Positions 36,211-46,065 of a DNA stretch of 64,000 nucleotides are shown here, piece after piece; within the stretch, counting starts at the first letter, position 1, and each line of letters starts with the position of its first letter. The stretch lies in assembly GCF_902167145.1 (NCBI RefSeq), contig NC_050105.1:121971898-122035897 (forward strand), in the 5' to 3' direction. The notes below the pieces were generated by a model, which worked only from the letters and a program-made list of their open reading frames with translations, had not been told where the DNA came from and searched no databases. The position numbers and the translations under genes are program-made. The DNA comes from Zea mays (taxonomy: Eukaryota; Streptophyta; Magnoliopsida; Poales; Poaceae).

Positions 36211-37328
36211 CCGGAGGATTCACGTCTCGCCCGAGGGTCCCCTCAAGCAACGGACGCACCTTCGACTCGCTCGAGGCCCAGCTCGGGCAGGCTTCGTGTA
36301 GAAGCAACCTTGGCCAGATCGCCACGCCAACCGACCGTATCGCAGGAGCATTTAATGCAAGGATCGACTGACACCTTATCCTGACACGCGCTCCTCATTC
36401 GACAGGGCCGAAGTGACCGCAGTCACTTCACCGCTCCACTGACCGACCTGACAGGAAAACAGCGCCGCCTGCCCCACTCCGACTGCTGTGCCACTCGACA
36501 GAGTGAGGCTGACAACAGCTAAGTCCAGCCTCGGACGCCATAGGAAGCTCCGCCTCGCCCGACCCCAGGGCTCGGACTCAGCCTCGACCTCGGAAGACGA
36601 ACTCCGCCTCGCCTGACCCCAGGGCTCGGACTCAGCCTCGACCTCGGAGGAGCCTCCGCCTCGCCTGACCTCGGGCTCGGACCGACCACGTCACAGGGGG
36701 GCCATCATTACCCTACCCCTAGCTAGCTCAGGCTACGGGGAACAAGACCGGCGTCCCATCTGGCTCGCCCCGTTAAACAAGTAATGATGGCACCCCGCGT
36801 GCTCCATGACGACGGCGGCTCTCAGCCCCTTACGGAAGCAAGGAGACGTCAGCAAGGATCCGACAGCCCCGACAGCTGTCCTTCCATAGGGCCCAAGTGC
36901 TCCTCCGACGGCCTCGACATCACATGAACAGGGTGCCAAAACCTCTCCGACTGCCACGACGGCATGTACTTAGGGCTCTAGCTCCTCTCTGCTAGACACG
37001 TTAGCACACTGCTACACCCCTCATTGTACACCTGGGCCCTCTCCTTACGCCTATAAAAGGAAGGTCCAGGGCTCTCGTACGAGAAGGTTGGCCGCGCGGG
37101 AGAACTGGCTGGCGGACAATCTCTCTCTCTCTCTCCCTCGCGGACGCTTGTAACCCCCTACTGCAAGCGCACCCGACCTGGGCGCAGGACAACACGAAGG
37201 CCTCGGGCTTCCCCTTTTGCTGTTCTTCCCCCCTTCGTGCTCCGTCTCGCGCCGACCCATCTGGGCTGGGACACGCGGCGACAATTCACTCGTCGGTCCA
37301 GGGACCCCCGGGGGTCGAAACGCCGACA
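36211..37328 (+). repeat. 3' LTR of copy B, second part
   Basis: Continues the LTR sequence that was cut at 21189 and ends AACGCCGACA at 37328. The joined LTR is about 1290 bp, shorter than in A and C because only about two repeat units remain in U3 (36555-36665). TATA box CTATAAAAGG is at 37051-37060. Confidence 0.93.
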
Positions 37329-38060
37329 GTAGTTTTCTCCACTTCACTCCAACGGCTATCTGGGATGGTTGGGACTATAAATACACCCCAACTAGCACAT
37401 TGAAGGCAACAAGAACTATACCAAACATCTCTACACTTAGTGCAACTACTCCCAAGCATTTAATAGCCTCCAAGCACCACATTCAAGTGATTTGAGCTAG
37501 AAAAGAGTAGTGCCTTGCGAGAGTATTGTTCTTGAGTTGTTGCAAAGTTCTTGTGCTCTTGATTGTGTTTCATTCTCATTACCATCCCCATTATCACACT
37601 TTATAAAGCTAACAAGAGACGCCAAATTGTGTGGTGATCCTTGCTGGGACTTAATGTCCTTTAATGTTGAGAAGAAGCACTCAACTAGTCTAAGTGACCG
37701 ACTGAGAGAGAGAAAGGGTTGAAAGAGACCCATCCTTAGTGGACTCCTCAACGAGGAGCAGGTTCTTTAGAACTGAACCTTGGGAAACAAATCGCTCATG
37801 TTCTTTGTGTTGATTCTTGTTTGTGATTTGTTTCTTCGTCCCCTCACTCTTTGTTCTCTTGCTTGCGATTGATCCTATATCATTTGAGTTGCTCCTAAAT
37901 AAATTATGCAATCATTTGAGCAATTCTATCAAGAAGAACAACCCTCCCTCACTCTTATCATTTGACTTCTTGTTTTAACGCCTATCCAGGGTTCTAGTGT
38001 TTCTAATTTGTGATAAATTTAAGGTTTTGCTTATTCACCCCCTAGGCGACTTTTAGATAT
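37329..38060 (+). mobile_element. Copia-type (Opie/Ji-like) LTR fragment, plus strand, cut by copy B
   Basis: Contains CTATAAATA at 37375 followed by T-rich sequence and ends near CACCCCCTAGGCGACTTTTA, a style I associate with the LTR ends of maize Sireviruses. No TGGTATCAGAG primer-binding site follows, so it is a solo or truncated LTR. Its left part was displaced by insertion of copy B. Confidence 0.5.
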
Positions 38061-38577
38061 ATACTGAGGGTATCTAAAAGCAACTCGATAAATGAGACCC
38101 TAACTAGTGGGTCCAAGGACTCGACCACGGTGTCCAGGGACTCGACCCATATGTCAATGAGAAGCCTGACCTACCAGGAGTAGATAAGGACATGTGATCC
38201 TATCCGGTTAGAAGATAATATTGATATCCTTATAAATATGGTAAAACCTAGATGACAAGGGTAATTTGCATGTATAGATAGATATAAAAGTCCTTGCATT
38301 TATGGGTTGGCTTGGCTAGGATGATCTATATCATTATCTGGCGATCAGCCATATAATCTTCCCGTAACCCCTTCTAGAACACAAAAGGACAGACAAGGTG
38401 CCTTAGAATGGCATTATCGAGCGACAGAACCAGACTATTTCCACCATGATAAGCAATCTACTAAAGAGCCAAAATATGTCAGCGATGTTCTAGGCGAGGC
38501 AGTCGCCACCATCATCTTCCTGCTAATCAGACACCCACCAAGGTCAATGACGACATGACAATGTATGTGGCCTAACA
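38061..38577. other. Unassigned sequence
   Basis: Mixed composition, no open frame of note. It may be decayed Copia sequence upstream of the integrase remnant, but I see no motif that shows this. Confidence 0.4.
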
Positions 38578-39990
38578 TGGGCATAAGTTGAGTGTTCATT
38601 TCCTACGTTCTTTCAGGTGTGTGGTGTACGTCAAGGTGAGGAAGCCACACCTAAAGAAGCTTGACAATCATGGCACTCTAGTTGTCTTCCACAGCTATAA
38701 CCAGGCACCAAGACATGGCAATTCTATGTCCCAATGATGTGTTATGCCGTCATGTCTAGGGACATAGTTTTTACGAGAGGGTGTCCTAGAGCTAGAAGGA
38801 TAAGGATATAGAGGCCAACACATAACTTATCGTAGAGTACCACTTGATAGAGTCGGGGTCGAGCGCATCGACACTGACACCACTACAAGCTCATCAGAGC
38901 TTTCAATTGTGCTAGCCTCTATAGCAAGTCTCAACACTTCCAAAGAAGGCACACTAATGATATCGCTCGTTCTACCAACCCCTTTTTCCTACCATTCTAG
39001 TGCCAACATCGATTGTGCCTCCCTCTATCTCCATTACTGGCATCAACTACATTGCTTTAGTTGGAATTCATCTCATAGCCTCTACATGGAGGAATACTAG
39101 GATGATAACAATGATGACGCCGTGATTAGGTACCACACCGTAAACAACATCCTCGAAGTAGCATCACCATGTGGCTTCACTTCACAATAGGTAGCAGTTA
39201 ATCTTTTGTACAGATCGAAGAGGAACCAACCACCTTGTGAGGCTGAGAAGCACCAGTCGTGGCAACACATCATGATTGAAGAGATAGACTCTATTGAGAG
39301 CAACCAAACATGGCGTCTAATGCCACTTTTGCTCGGTTAACATATGATCAGGTTTAAATGGGTGTATAAGATGAAGAAGAACATCGTCGATGAGGTGATC
39401 AAGACCAAGGCATGGCTTGTCGCAAAGGGATTTGTCCAGTAGGTAGTCGTGGGCGTCAACGAGGTCTTCACACTTTTGGCCTGCATTGAGTTAGTGTGGT
39501 TGCTGCTAGCACTAACCATCTAGGAGGGGTGGTCGATGCACCATATGGACATCAAGTTCGTGTTAATCAACAACGAGTTGATCGAGGAGGTCTATGTTTG
39601 GTAGCCTCCTAGCTTCATCATCGTGATCCATGAGGTAAGGCTATTTATGGACTTCGTTAGGCAATGTGCACATGGAATACCAAGCTCGATGAGACGCTGG
39701 TGGTGCTCGACTTTAGCCACAACCTATCGAAGCATGATGTTTACGTTGATGGCAAGGGCGCTTCTCAATTGGTGGTGGGGTCTACGTCGATGATCTCAGC
39801 ATCACCGAAACGTTGCTAGCGAGATTGCAAAGTTCAAACGAAAGATAAGCGCTAGGTTTAAGAAGATTGATCCAGACTTACTCATCTTTTATTTGGTTAT
39901 TGAGATTCATAAGGGGGGACGATGGCATTGCGTGGTCACTTCTACGAACTATATGTAATTTCGATGTCATCAAGATCGGCAAGGAATTTC
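38578..39990 (+). pseudogene. Degenerate Ty1/Copia pol (integrase end and reverse transcriptase)
   Basis: From 38578 the frame reads SVHFLRSFRCVVYVKVRKP and HLKKLDNHGTLVVFHSY, the C-terminal part of Copia integrase. From about 39345 it reads FKWVYKMKKN and KAWLVAKGFVQ, then HHMDIKFVLIN and EEVYVW, the start of Copia reverse transcriptase; VYVDDLSIT occurs near 39782 and KFKRKISARFKKIDPDLLIFYL near 39830. Stops and frameshifts are numerous and the inter-domain part is lost. No LTR pair or target duplication can be assigned, so this is old. Confidence 0.8.
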
Positions 39991-41016
39991 AGGCTTAGGA
40001 GATGAAATATGAGCAAAACATGTAATATTTTTTCTTTTTGTTAGAGATAGCATTGAGCTTGGTTTAGAAAGTTATCCTCCCCGAACGTGTCCTTGTTATA
40101 TGCGTATAAATACATATCAAATACAAGGAGAAAAAAGTTATGGTTGCACACACCAAAAGTTATGGAAATTTTCTCTACAGACAGCTCCTTTCGATTCATG
40201 ACATGTGTCCACTCACCAATGATCTATGACTATTCTTTCTGTCCCAGCAAGATCAAAGCCCCAACATTGGTAGGTCGTAGGTTCACAAATCGGAAGGAAA
40301 TTGTAGGGCTACTTCTCAATAGTTGGCTGTAGAGATTGCCCCCCCCCCCCAAAAAAACAATTTTATAGAATATTCATTGTATTTGTGGTGATCAGTTTAT
40401 CTTCGTCGAAATTTCAACTATTGCTAAATAAGAGTTCCGGCTGACACAACATAGAACACTTATGGTCATGATCTATCAGCTAAATAATCGCTTTCTTGTG
40501 TTGGAGGGCACACAAGTCGTCCACACAGCTCGCTCCCCGAGCACGATAGCTACTCATTAGTAGTACACTATTAGTGTCGTATAATACTGTCACGACACGA
40601 TTAAGCACTATAACGTAGTGTATGGATCGCTGTTTAGGCATTAGTGTCGACACGGTACCATTACTAATAATAACAGTATCGTGTCTAATAGTACCATGCC
40701 TAATAGTGCAGTGTAAGCGCCATGCTGTGCCCGTGTAGCCATCTGTACGTACCATGGACAAGAGCGTAGCACAACTTTTGACTGAATGACTTGCCAAGCA
40801 AAATTGTATCCGCTTTTCTCCTCGCGAAGCAAAGCAAGACGATGTGTAATCTGCAATCCACGAACACGTGCAAACACATATCCAAAGTCAAACACACGCG
40901 TGCGTAGCACGGTTGCACTTCACTTCTGGAAAAAAATTACGCATGTCGAACTGATCTGACCCATCGTCACTGCTAGCTAGCAGTTGCCGATCGCCGGCCC
41001 CGCGCCCGCGGCCGCC
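39991..41016. other. Intergenic sequence upstream of the methyltransferase pseudogene
   Basis: AT-rich, with a C11-A7 homopolymer run near 40340 and a stretch rich in GTGTC/GACAC and TAATAGTA motifs (40560-40720) that may be a decayed transposon. No gene seen. Confidence 0.5.
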
Positions 41017-41429
41017 ATGTACGCGGCCAAGCACCGGGGCCACACATCGCAGCAGCACACTATCGGCGAGGGGATGATGGGTGGTACCGCCAATGGCCAC
41101 GGGCACCGGCCGGCGCTTTCGCCGCGCCAAGCTCAAGATCCTGCTCGTCGTCATTGCCAGCAACCTCGTCTGTGTCCACCTCTTCTCCGGCGCGTCGCTG
41201 TCCGTGCACATTCCGGCGTCCGCGCCGCGGATCCACCTGTGGGACTCGGCCGCGCCGCTGCGGGGCCTGAACGCCACGCGCGCCGCGCTCGCCGGGGCCC
41301 GCGCGGAGCTCGCGGCGGTGCGGGCGCAGTGCAACGCGTCGTCGTACCTGCTCGAGTCCGTGCTCGCGGGCCCCGGCACCGTGCACGGGGGCACGCCGGA
41401 GGTCAGGGACTTTGGCGGCTGGCCCGTGG

Positions 41430-41850
41430 TGTTGAATAAGCAGCATCTAGTCTGTAATCGTGTCAAATATTGTCAGCATATAGGTGCATTAGTTAGCTTG
41501 TTTATGGCATAAACATATTTGTAATAGTGCGTAGAATCGTGGGCATGCAGGAGATTGCACTCTGCCTGCGCCATGACCGCGTCCAGGGCCATTTCCCCGT
41601 CATCCTGTGCCTGCCGTGCATGTCGCACGACGAGCCGAGAAAAAGCTCGATCGTGCAGCTGCTTAGCATGGCGGGGGAAGCGGATCAGAGGCCATTTATA
41701 TTTACAAGTAATGCACAGAAAAGGTTGCATGATTTGACAACAGAAAACCTCTCTGTCCAGCTCCCAGTTCTCGCCATGGTGATCATATTCTGGCACACCA
41801 CCAGTTCGTCGCGTTCATCGCTGACCGCTGTGAGTGTTTGTGTTCCATCA
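41430..41850 (+). repeat. 5' LTR of the gag-only Copia element (421 bp)
   Basis: TG...CA ends; TTTATATTTA near 41695 may be its TATA element. The middle is GC-rich and open in one frame. Confidence 0.92.
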
Positions 41851-41853
41851 ATC

Positions 41854-41866
41854 TGGTATCAGAGCC
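41854..41866 (+). other. Primer-binding site (initiator tRNA-Met type)
   Basis: TGGTATCAGAGCC, the standard plant Copia site complementary to initiator tRNA-Met, three bases after the LTR. Confidence 0.9.
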
Positions 41867-41958
41867 ATAGGTGTATGTACTACAGTGGTTCTGTGAGCCC
41901 ACCGAGAGAACCGGCAAAGAAGAAGCAAGTTCTTCCGCGCCGACCACCGACGAACACC

Positions 41959-42800
41959 ATGAGCGACGCGACGAGTTCTAGCGGCAACGTGAGGGAGGGG
42001 TCGTTGATGTGGCCGATGCTCACACGCGACAACTACTCCGAGTGGACGATGCTTATGCAATGCAATTACAAGGCTTTAGACATTTGGGGTGTGATCGATC
42101 CCAGCGACAATCTAAAGCGGGTGCAAGATCGTCAGGCGATGAGCACCTTGCTGCGTTCCGTGCCAAAAGAGATGTGGAAATCTCTTGGGGCGGAAGACGG
42201 TAAAGGAGGCGTGGGAGGCGGTGAAGATGATGCGAATCGGTGTCGATCGGGTAAAGGAAGTAAATGCCCAACAAAGACTTCTCCAAGAATTTGAGAACAT
42301 CAAGTTTAAGGATGTAGAAATGGTGGAGGATTTCGGGATGCGCCTAAGCAATCTCATCGGGAATCTTCGTGTTCTCGGAGAGCAAGTTGAAGACGCCCGA
42401 GTGGTGAAGAAATTCCTCCGCGTGGTGCCCCCTCGCTTCACTCAAGTAGTAGTCTCCATCGAGATGTTTTGTGATATGAAACAGCTCACTGTGGATGAAT
42501 TCGTGGGGTGACTACGCGCGGCGAAGGATCGGCTGGAAGATAAGGTCGAACATATCGTCGACAAAGCTGGCCGACTTCTCCTCGCTGAGGAGGACTGGCT
42601 GGAGAGAAACAAACATCGTCTCCGCTCCAACAATAACACCAAGGAGGGAGATGGTCATCCAGGCGGTACTTTCTTCAAGAACAAGGCGGGGGGCGCGTCC
42701 TGACGGCGAGTCCTCGAAGTCACAAAAATTGACTTTCGAGGGAACGCCACGGCGTAAGAGCCGGTGCCGCAACTGCGTCATATACGGCCACTAGGCAATC
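41959..42800 (+). pseudogene. Copia gag (UBN2 type) with decayed zinc knuckle
   Basis: Starts MSDATSSSG at 41959. LTRDNYSEWTMLMQ and DIWGVIDP are the usual N-terminal signatures. A frameshift near 42183 moves to a frame with KTVKEAWEAVKMMRIG, LLQEFENIKFKD and KKFLRVVPPRFTQVVVSIEM. A TGA at 42509 stands where a CGA Arg is expected. The terminal knuckle reads CRNCVIYGH followed by a stop, and its last Cys is Tyr. The product would have been the capsid protein used to package this or related RNAs. Confidence 0.88.
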
Positions 42801-42908
42801 GACTACAAACGCCCAAGAGGGGCAAGAAGGAGGCACCTCCACCGCTGGGAAGGATTCGTTTTGCAGAACTAAGGAGGCAGCTGGGCATCATCAAAATTGA
42901 AGGTTGAC

Positions 42909-42925
42909 AAGATTAAGGGGGTGAA
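42909..42925 (+). other. Polypurine tract of the gag-only Copia element
   Basis: AAGATTAAGGGGGTGAA directly before the 3' LTR. Confidence 0.75.
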
Positions 42926-43340
42926 TGTTGAATAAGCAGCATCTAGTCTGTAATCGTGTCAAATATTGTCAGCATGTAGATGCATTAGTTAGCTTATTTA
43001 TGGCTTAAACATGTTTGTAATAGTGCATAGAATCGTGGGCATGCAAGAGATTGCACTCTGCCTGTGCCATGACCGCGTCTAGGGCCATTTCCCCGTCATC
43101 CTATTCCTGCCGTGCATGTCGCACGACGAGCCTCGATCCTGCAGCTACTCAGCATGGCGGGGAAGCGGATCAGAGGTCATTTATATTTACATGTAATGCA
43201 CAAAAAAGGTTGCACGATTTGGCAACAGAAAACCTCTCTGTCCAGCTCCCAGTTCTCGCCGTGGTGATCACGTTCCGGCACGCCGCGCCACCAGTTCGTC
43301 GCGTTCATCGCTGATCGCTGTGAGTGTTTGTGTTCCATCA
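42926..43340 (+). repeat. 3' LTR of the gag-only Copia element (415 bp)
   Basis: Same ends as the 5' LTR, with small deletions around 43132 and 43160. Confidence 0.92.
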
Positions 43341-44069
43341 CGAGGAGCCCCACCGGCTGCCTCTCGGCTTCCACGCCAACTTCGGCACCGACGAGCTCTT
43401 CCCGGGGTTGGGATTCGCATTCGCCTGCCGCAACTTCCAGGAGGAGCTGGCGCGGTACATGACGTACAACGTCGGTGGCGAGTGCCCCGAGGATGACGCG
43501 CTCGCGCTGCAGGTGGCGCTCAAGGGGTGCGAGCCGCTGCCCCGGCGCTGCTGCAGGCCGAGGGAGCCGGCGAGGTACGCGGAGCCTGTGGTCCGTCGGT
43601 CCGTCCCGCCGGACGCCACCGTGCGCTGGGCGCTGTACACGTGCAGGAACTACAGCTGCCTCGTGAAGCGCGCGCGCGCCAGGGGCGGGCCATACTTCTG
43701 CAAGGACTGCTTCGACCTGGAGGGGAAGGAGCGGCGGCGGTGGCAAGCCGACAACGGCGTGCTGGACATGGTGCGCTCCATGAACGTGCTCAGCGACTGG
43801 GTGCACCGTGCCCGACGCCGTGCTCGAGTCGACGCTCTTCGACATCTACTACCGGGTGCTCACTGCTCAGGCCCGGCGGCGTATTATTTCTGGCTCGACC
43901 ACTTCTTCTGCCTCGGGCCGCAGCTCAACACAACCTACGTGGCTACGTGCCCATCTTCGACCGCGTCGGCTTCCGCCGGCTGCGGTGGAAGGCCGGCCGG
44001 AAGCTCGACCTCGGCGCCGAGAGGAACGAGTGGTACGTGTCGGCGCTGCTCGAGAAACCCATGACCTGA

Positions 44070-44737
44070 GGCGCATCTCCCTGTCGGGGTCGGGGCGCCG
44101 TTTCATTTGGTAATGCGTTGGTTGCTTGGTTCTTTCTCAGATTTGCTGCCAAGTTTTAGCTGGCCGTAAAATCCTTGTCACTGCCGTTCGTTTCATTTAG
44201 CTGCCATGTTTCTATATGAACATCTATTTATAAAAGGGAATAATAGGCTAGGTTTACCACGAAAGAATGTAAAATTGCATCGAGGAGTGATATAGAAGGG
44301 ATTGGAGTGTTTGCTGTGGCAAATAAGGTATCAATAAAGTGGCATACAGAGAATTGCACCACAAATCTTTGATACTAAGGTTTGCTGTCGGTGATGAAAA
44401 AAAACTCATCGTCACTGTTCACTGATGTTATGTTTGGTCCGATGCTGACGAGCTTTGCCTGATTGCCTCCCGACTATTTATCATCAACAATGACAAAAAA
44501 AAAACCCCCACGATATGGGAGGATTTCGGTGGTGAAAGTAAGGTCGTGAGTGTACTATATAAGTATTACGTTTACAAGAGGTCTGCGCGTGTAATATACT
44601 AGTATCTTCGAAAAAGAAAGTGCGATCAATATTATTTAATTATTATCAGGGGAAAAAAGTGTTGTTTTGATTTTTGTAACCGTTTTTGTCATGGTGAGCT
44701 GGTAGCAAGTATTCGCTCGCGTATGTATCACTACATA
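44070..44737. other. Sequence downstream of the methyltransferase pseudogene
   Basis: Would hold its 3' untranslated region. AT-rich with short A runs. No gene or clear repeat recognised. Confidence 0.5.
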
Positions 44738-45315
44738 TGGCCAAACGGGCGGTCCGGTACGACACGGCACGGGCACGACCAGGCACGGCTCGCTTAGGGC
44801 ACGGCCTGTTTAGCACGATTATTAGGCGTGCCGTGCCGGTACGGCACTAGTGCATGAACTTAGGCCCAGGCACGGCACTAAGGCTCCTTAGCCGTGCCGT
44901 GCCGGCACGGTAGAACCGTTTAGCCCGTTTAGCACTACACCACAAAATTTTAGTCAGACATTCACAAACACAGTTAAAACATACTAAAATAGTTAATATT
45001 GAGCTGTTTAGTACAATGACTGACTCATTAAAAACCTATCTAGGTAAAAACTTACCCTTTTGAGAAAACCCTAGATAGAAAAAAAAGAGTACAACACACA
45101 GCTAACTAGTCGTGCTTAGATCTAATCATGCATAATAGTGTCTAACCGTGCCTAGGGGCTAATCGGGCCGTGCCCGTGCCGGCCCAGCGTACGCGATGCT
45201 CGGCCCAGGCACGACACTACCCATCAAGCCGTGCCGGCACGAACCCGGCTCCAGCCGTATCGTGTCGTGCCCAGGTACTACGGGCCGTGCCGTGCTCCAG
45301 GCCGGCTATTGGCCA
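44738..45315. mobile_element. hAT-like non-autonomous element with CGTGCC/GGCACG subterminal repeats (about 578 bp)
   Basis: Left end TGGCCAAACGGGCGGTCCGG and right end, read inward, TGGCCAATAGCCGGCCTGG form imperfect inverted repeats. The 8-bp flanks ACTACATA and TCTATATG agree at five positions, a possible old duplication. Both ends are dense in GCCGTGCC and GGCACGGC on both strands, while the middle (44940-45110) is AT-rich, the same architecture as the MITE at 23768. No transposase is encoded. Confidence 0.6.
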
Positions 45316-45624
45316 TCTATATGTATCACACGGTCGATCACCTACCCAAATGCTGTACGTGTGTTGTATAATGTAGTGGAGACCATAACAGAGTGCAGAA
45401 ATGATGAGAACTTGAACAATGCAAAAAAAGAGTTAAATACTTTTAAGATCTAGGCAGCATATATATACCCCTATGCAAATTAATTAGCCGAACAGAGACA
45501 TCGTACGATCGAGAAGAGCAGAAGCTGAGGACTAACTGATCCATCGCAAGACCTCCCTCTGTCACAAAATCCAAACGAAAGGACGACAAGAGAAAGAAAG
45601 GAAAAAAAAAACCGATGTGATTAT
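45316..45624. other. 3' flank of the ARGOS-like gene
   Basis: Downstream side of the minus-strand gene, so it likely includes its 3' untranslated region. AT-rich; no other gene seen. Confidence 0.5.
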
Positions 45625-46065
45625 CTACATGTAGGTCGGTCCGGTTCCACCGCGGCCGCCGGTGGACGACGTGGGCATGAACGCCAGCACGAGCAGCAGG
45701 AGCAGCATTGCCACGGGGACCAGCATCAGCATCGACGGCGGCGGCGGCAGCGGGGGCAGGACGAGCGGGAGGATCACCAGCGACGCGGTGACGCCGACGA
45801 GCAGCAGAGCCGGGAGCGACAGGTACCCGGAGCAGAGGCTGCCGCCGCCACGGCTGCTACTAGGCTCCTCCTCCTCCTCCTCCTCCACCACCCTGTGGGT
45901 GGCCCTCTGGTGGGAGTGAGACGTCGTCGAAGCGCGCGACGAGGACGCGGCGGTTCCGCTGCCCCTCTCCATATCGCTGGGCGCGGCGGACGGTGCGCTG
46001 CGGTTGGGGCTAGCGGCGGCACTGTTGATCAGTTGCTGGGTGTCCTCCGGCCGGGTCGTGCTCAT
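45625..46065 (-). CDS. ARGOS / organ-size-related (OSR) family protein, 146 aa
   Basis: Start ATG at 46065 (MSTTRPEDTQ), TAG at 45625. An N-terminal Ser/Ala-rich region (1-60), a run of seven Glu (61-67) and a Ser/Gly stretch precede the family core. That core is a first membrane helix (about 84-103, LPALLLVGVTASLVILP), the loop PPLPPPP (104-110) and a second helix (about 112-131, ending LLLLLVLAFMP). This helix-Pro loop-helix unit is the hallmark of ARGOS, ARL and OSR1. Family members sit in the ER/Golgi membranes, reduce ethylene sensitivity and promote organ growth; the proline loop is known to matter. The frame is intact and of usual length. The Glu run is encoded by a GAG/CTC trinucleotide repeat and may vary in length. 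Maize ARGOS1-like is likely but not proven. Confidence 0.88.
   Translation of the reverse strand: MSTTRPEDTQQLINSAAASPNRSAPSAAPSDMERGSGTAASSSRASTTSHSHQRATHRVVEEEEEEEPSSSRGGGSLCSGYLSLPALLLVGVTASLVILPLVLPPLPPPPSMLMLVPVAMLLLLLVLAFMPTSSTGGRGGTGPTYM

Larger units (their letters stand above)
14701..37328 (+). mobile_element. Ty3/Gypsy copy B, right half, interrupted by copy C
   Basis: Begins abruptly inside pol at the point where X is inserted and continues through RNase H, integrase, the 3' tail and the first 177 bp of the 3' LTR (21013-21189). Copy C then intervenes, and the LTR resumes at 36211 and ends at 37328. The left half (5' LTR, gag, protease, RT) is not in the window and is predicted to lie left of A and X. 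Right flank is GTAGT inside a Copia-type LTR. Confidence 0.88.
41430..43340 (+). mobile_element. Gag-only (TR-GAG type) non-autonomous Copia element, 1911 bp
   Basis: LTRs at 41430-41850 and 42926-43340 share TGTTGAATAAG starts and TTCCATCA ends. TGGTATCAGAGCC follows the first LTR and AAGATTAAGGGGGTGAA precedes the second. Only a Copia gag lies between them; no protease, integrase or RT. The flanks are CGTGG (41425) and CGAGG (43341), a 5-bp duplication with one mismatch. The LTRs differ at roughly 25 of about 405 positions by eye, so the insertion is older than C or D. Removing the element and one duplication leaves the methyltransferase frame intact across the site. Confidence 0.93.
41017..44069 (+). 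pseudogene. SAM-dependent methyltransferase-like gene (At1g29790-type family), broken
   Basis: Two host segments, 41017-41429 and 43346-44069, surround a Copia insertion. The first starts MYAAKHRGH, shifts frame near 41100, then gives a membrane-anchor-like KLKILLVVIASNLVCVHLF and ALAGARAELAAVRAQCNAS. The second gives LGFHANFGTDELFPG, YMTYNVGGECP, CKDCFDLEGKERRRW, DMVRSMNVLSDWV, YYFWLDHFFCLGPQL and NEWYVSALLEKPMT, ending at 44069. As I know the family, a segment of about 120 residues with the SAM-binding glycine motif lies between RRRW and the DMVxSMN motif; it is deleted here. At least three further frameshifts occur after 43800. In the family the protein is thought to be a membrane-anchored methyltransferase. 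Confidence 0.85.

Noticed and set aside
41527..42294. 255-codon ORF as a single gene
   Set aside because: It starts inside the Copia LTR and runs through the primer-binding site into gag; the real gag start is 41959.
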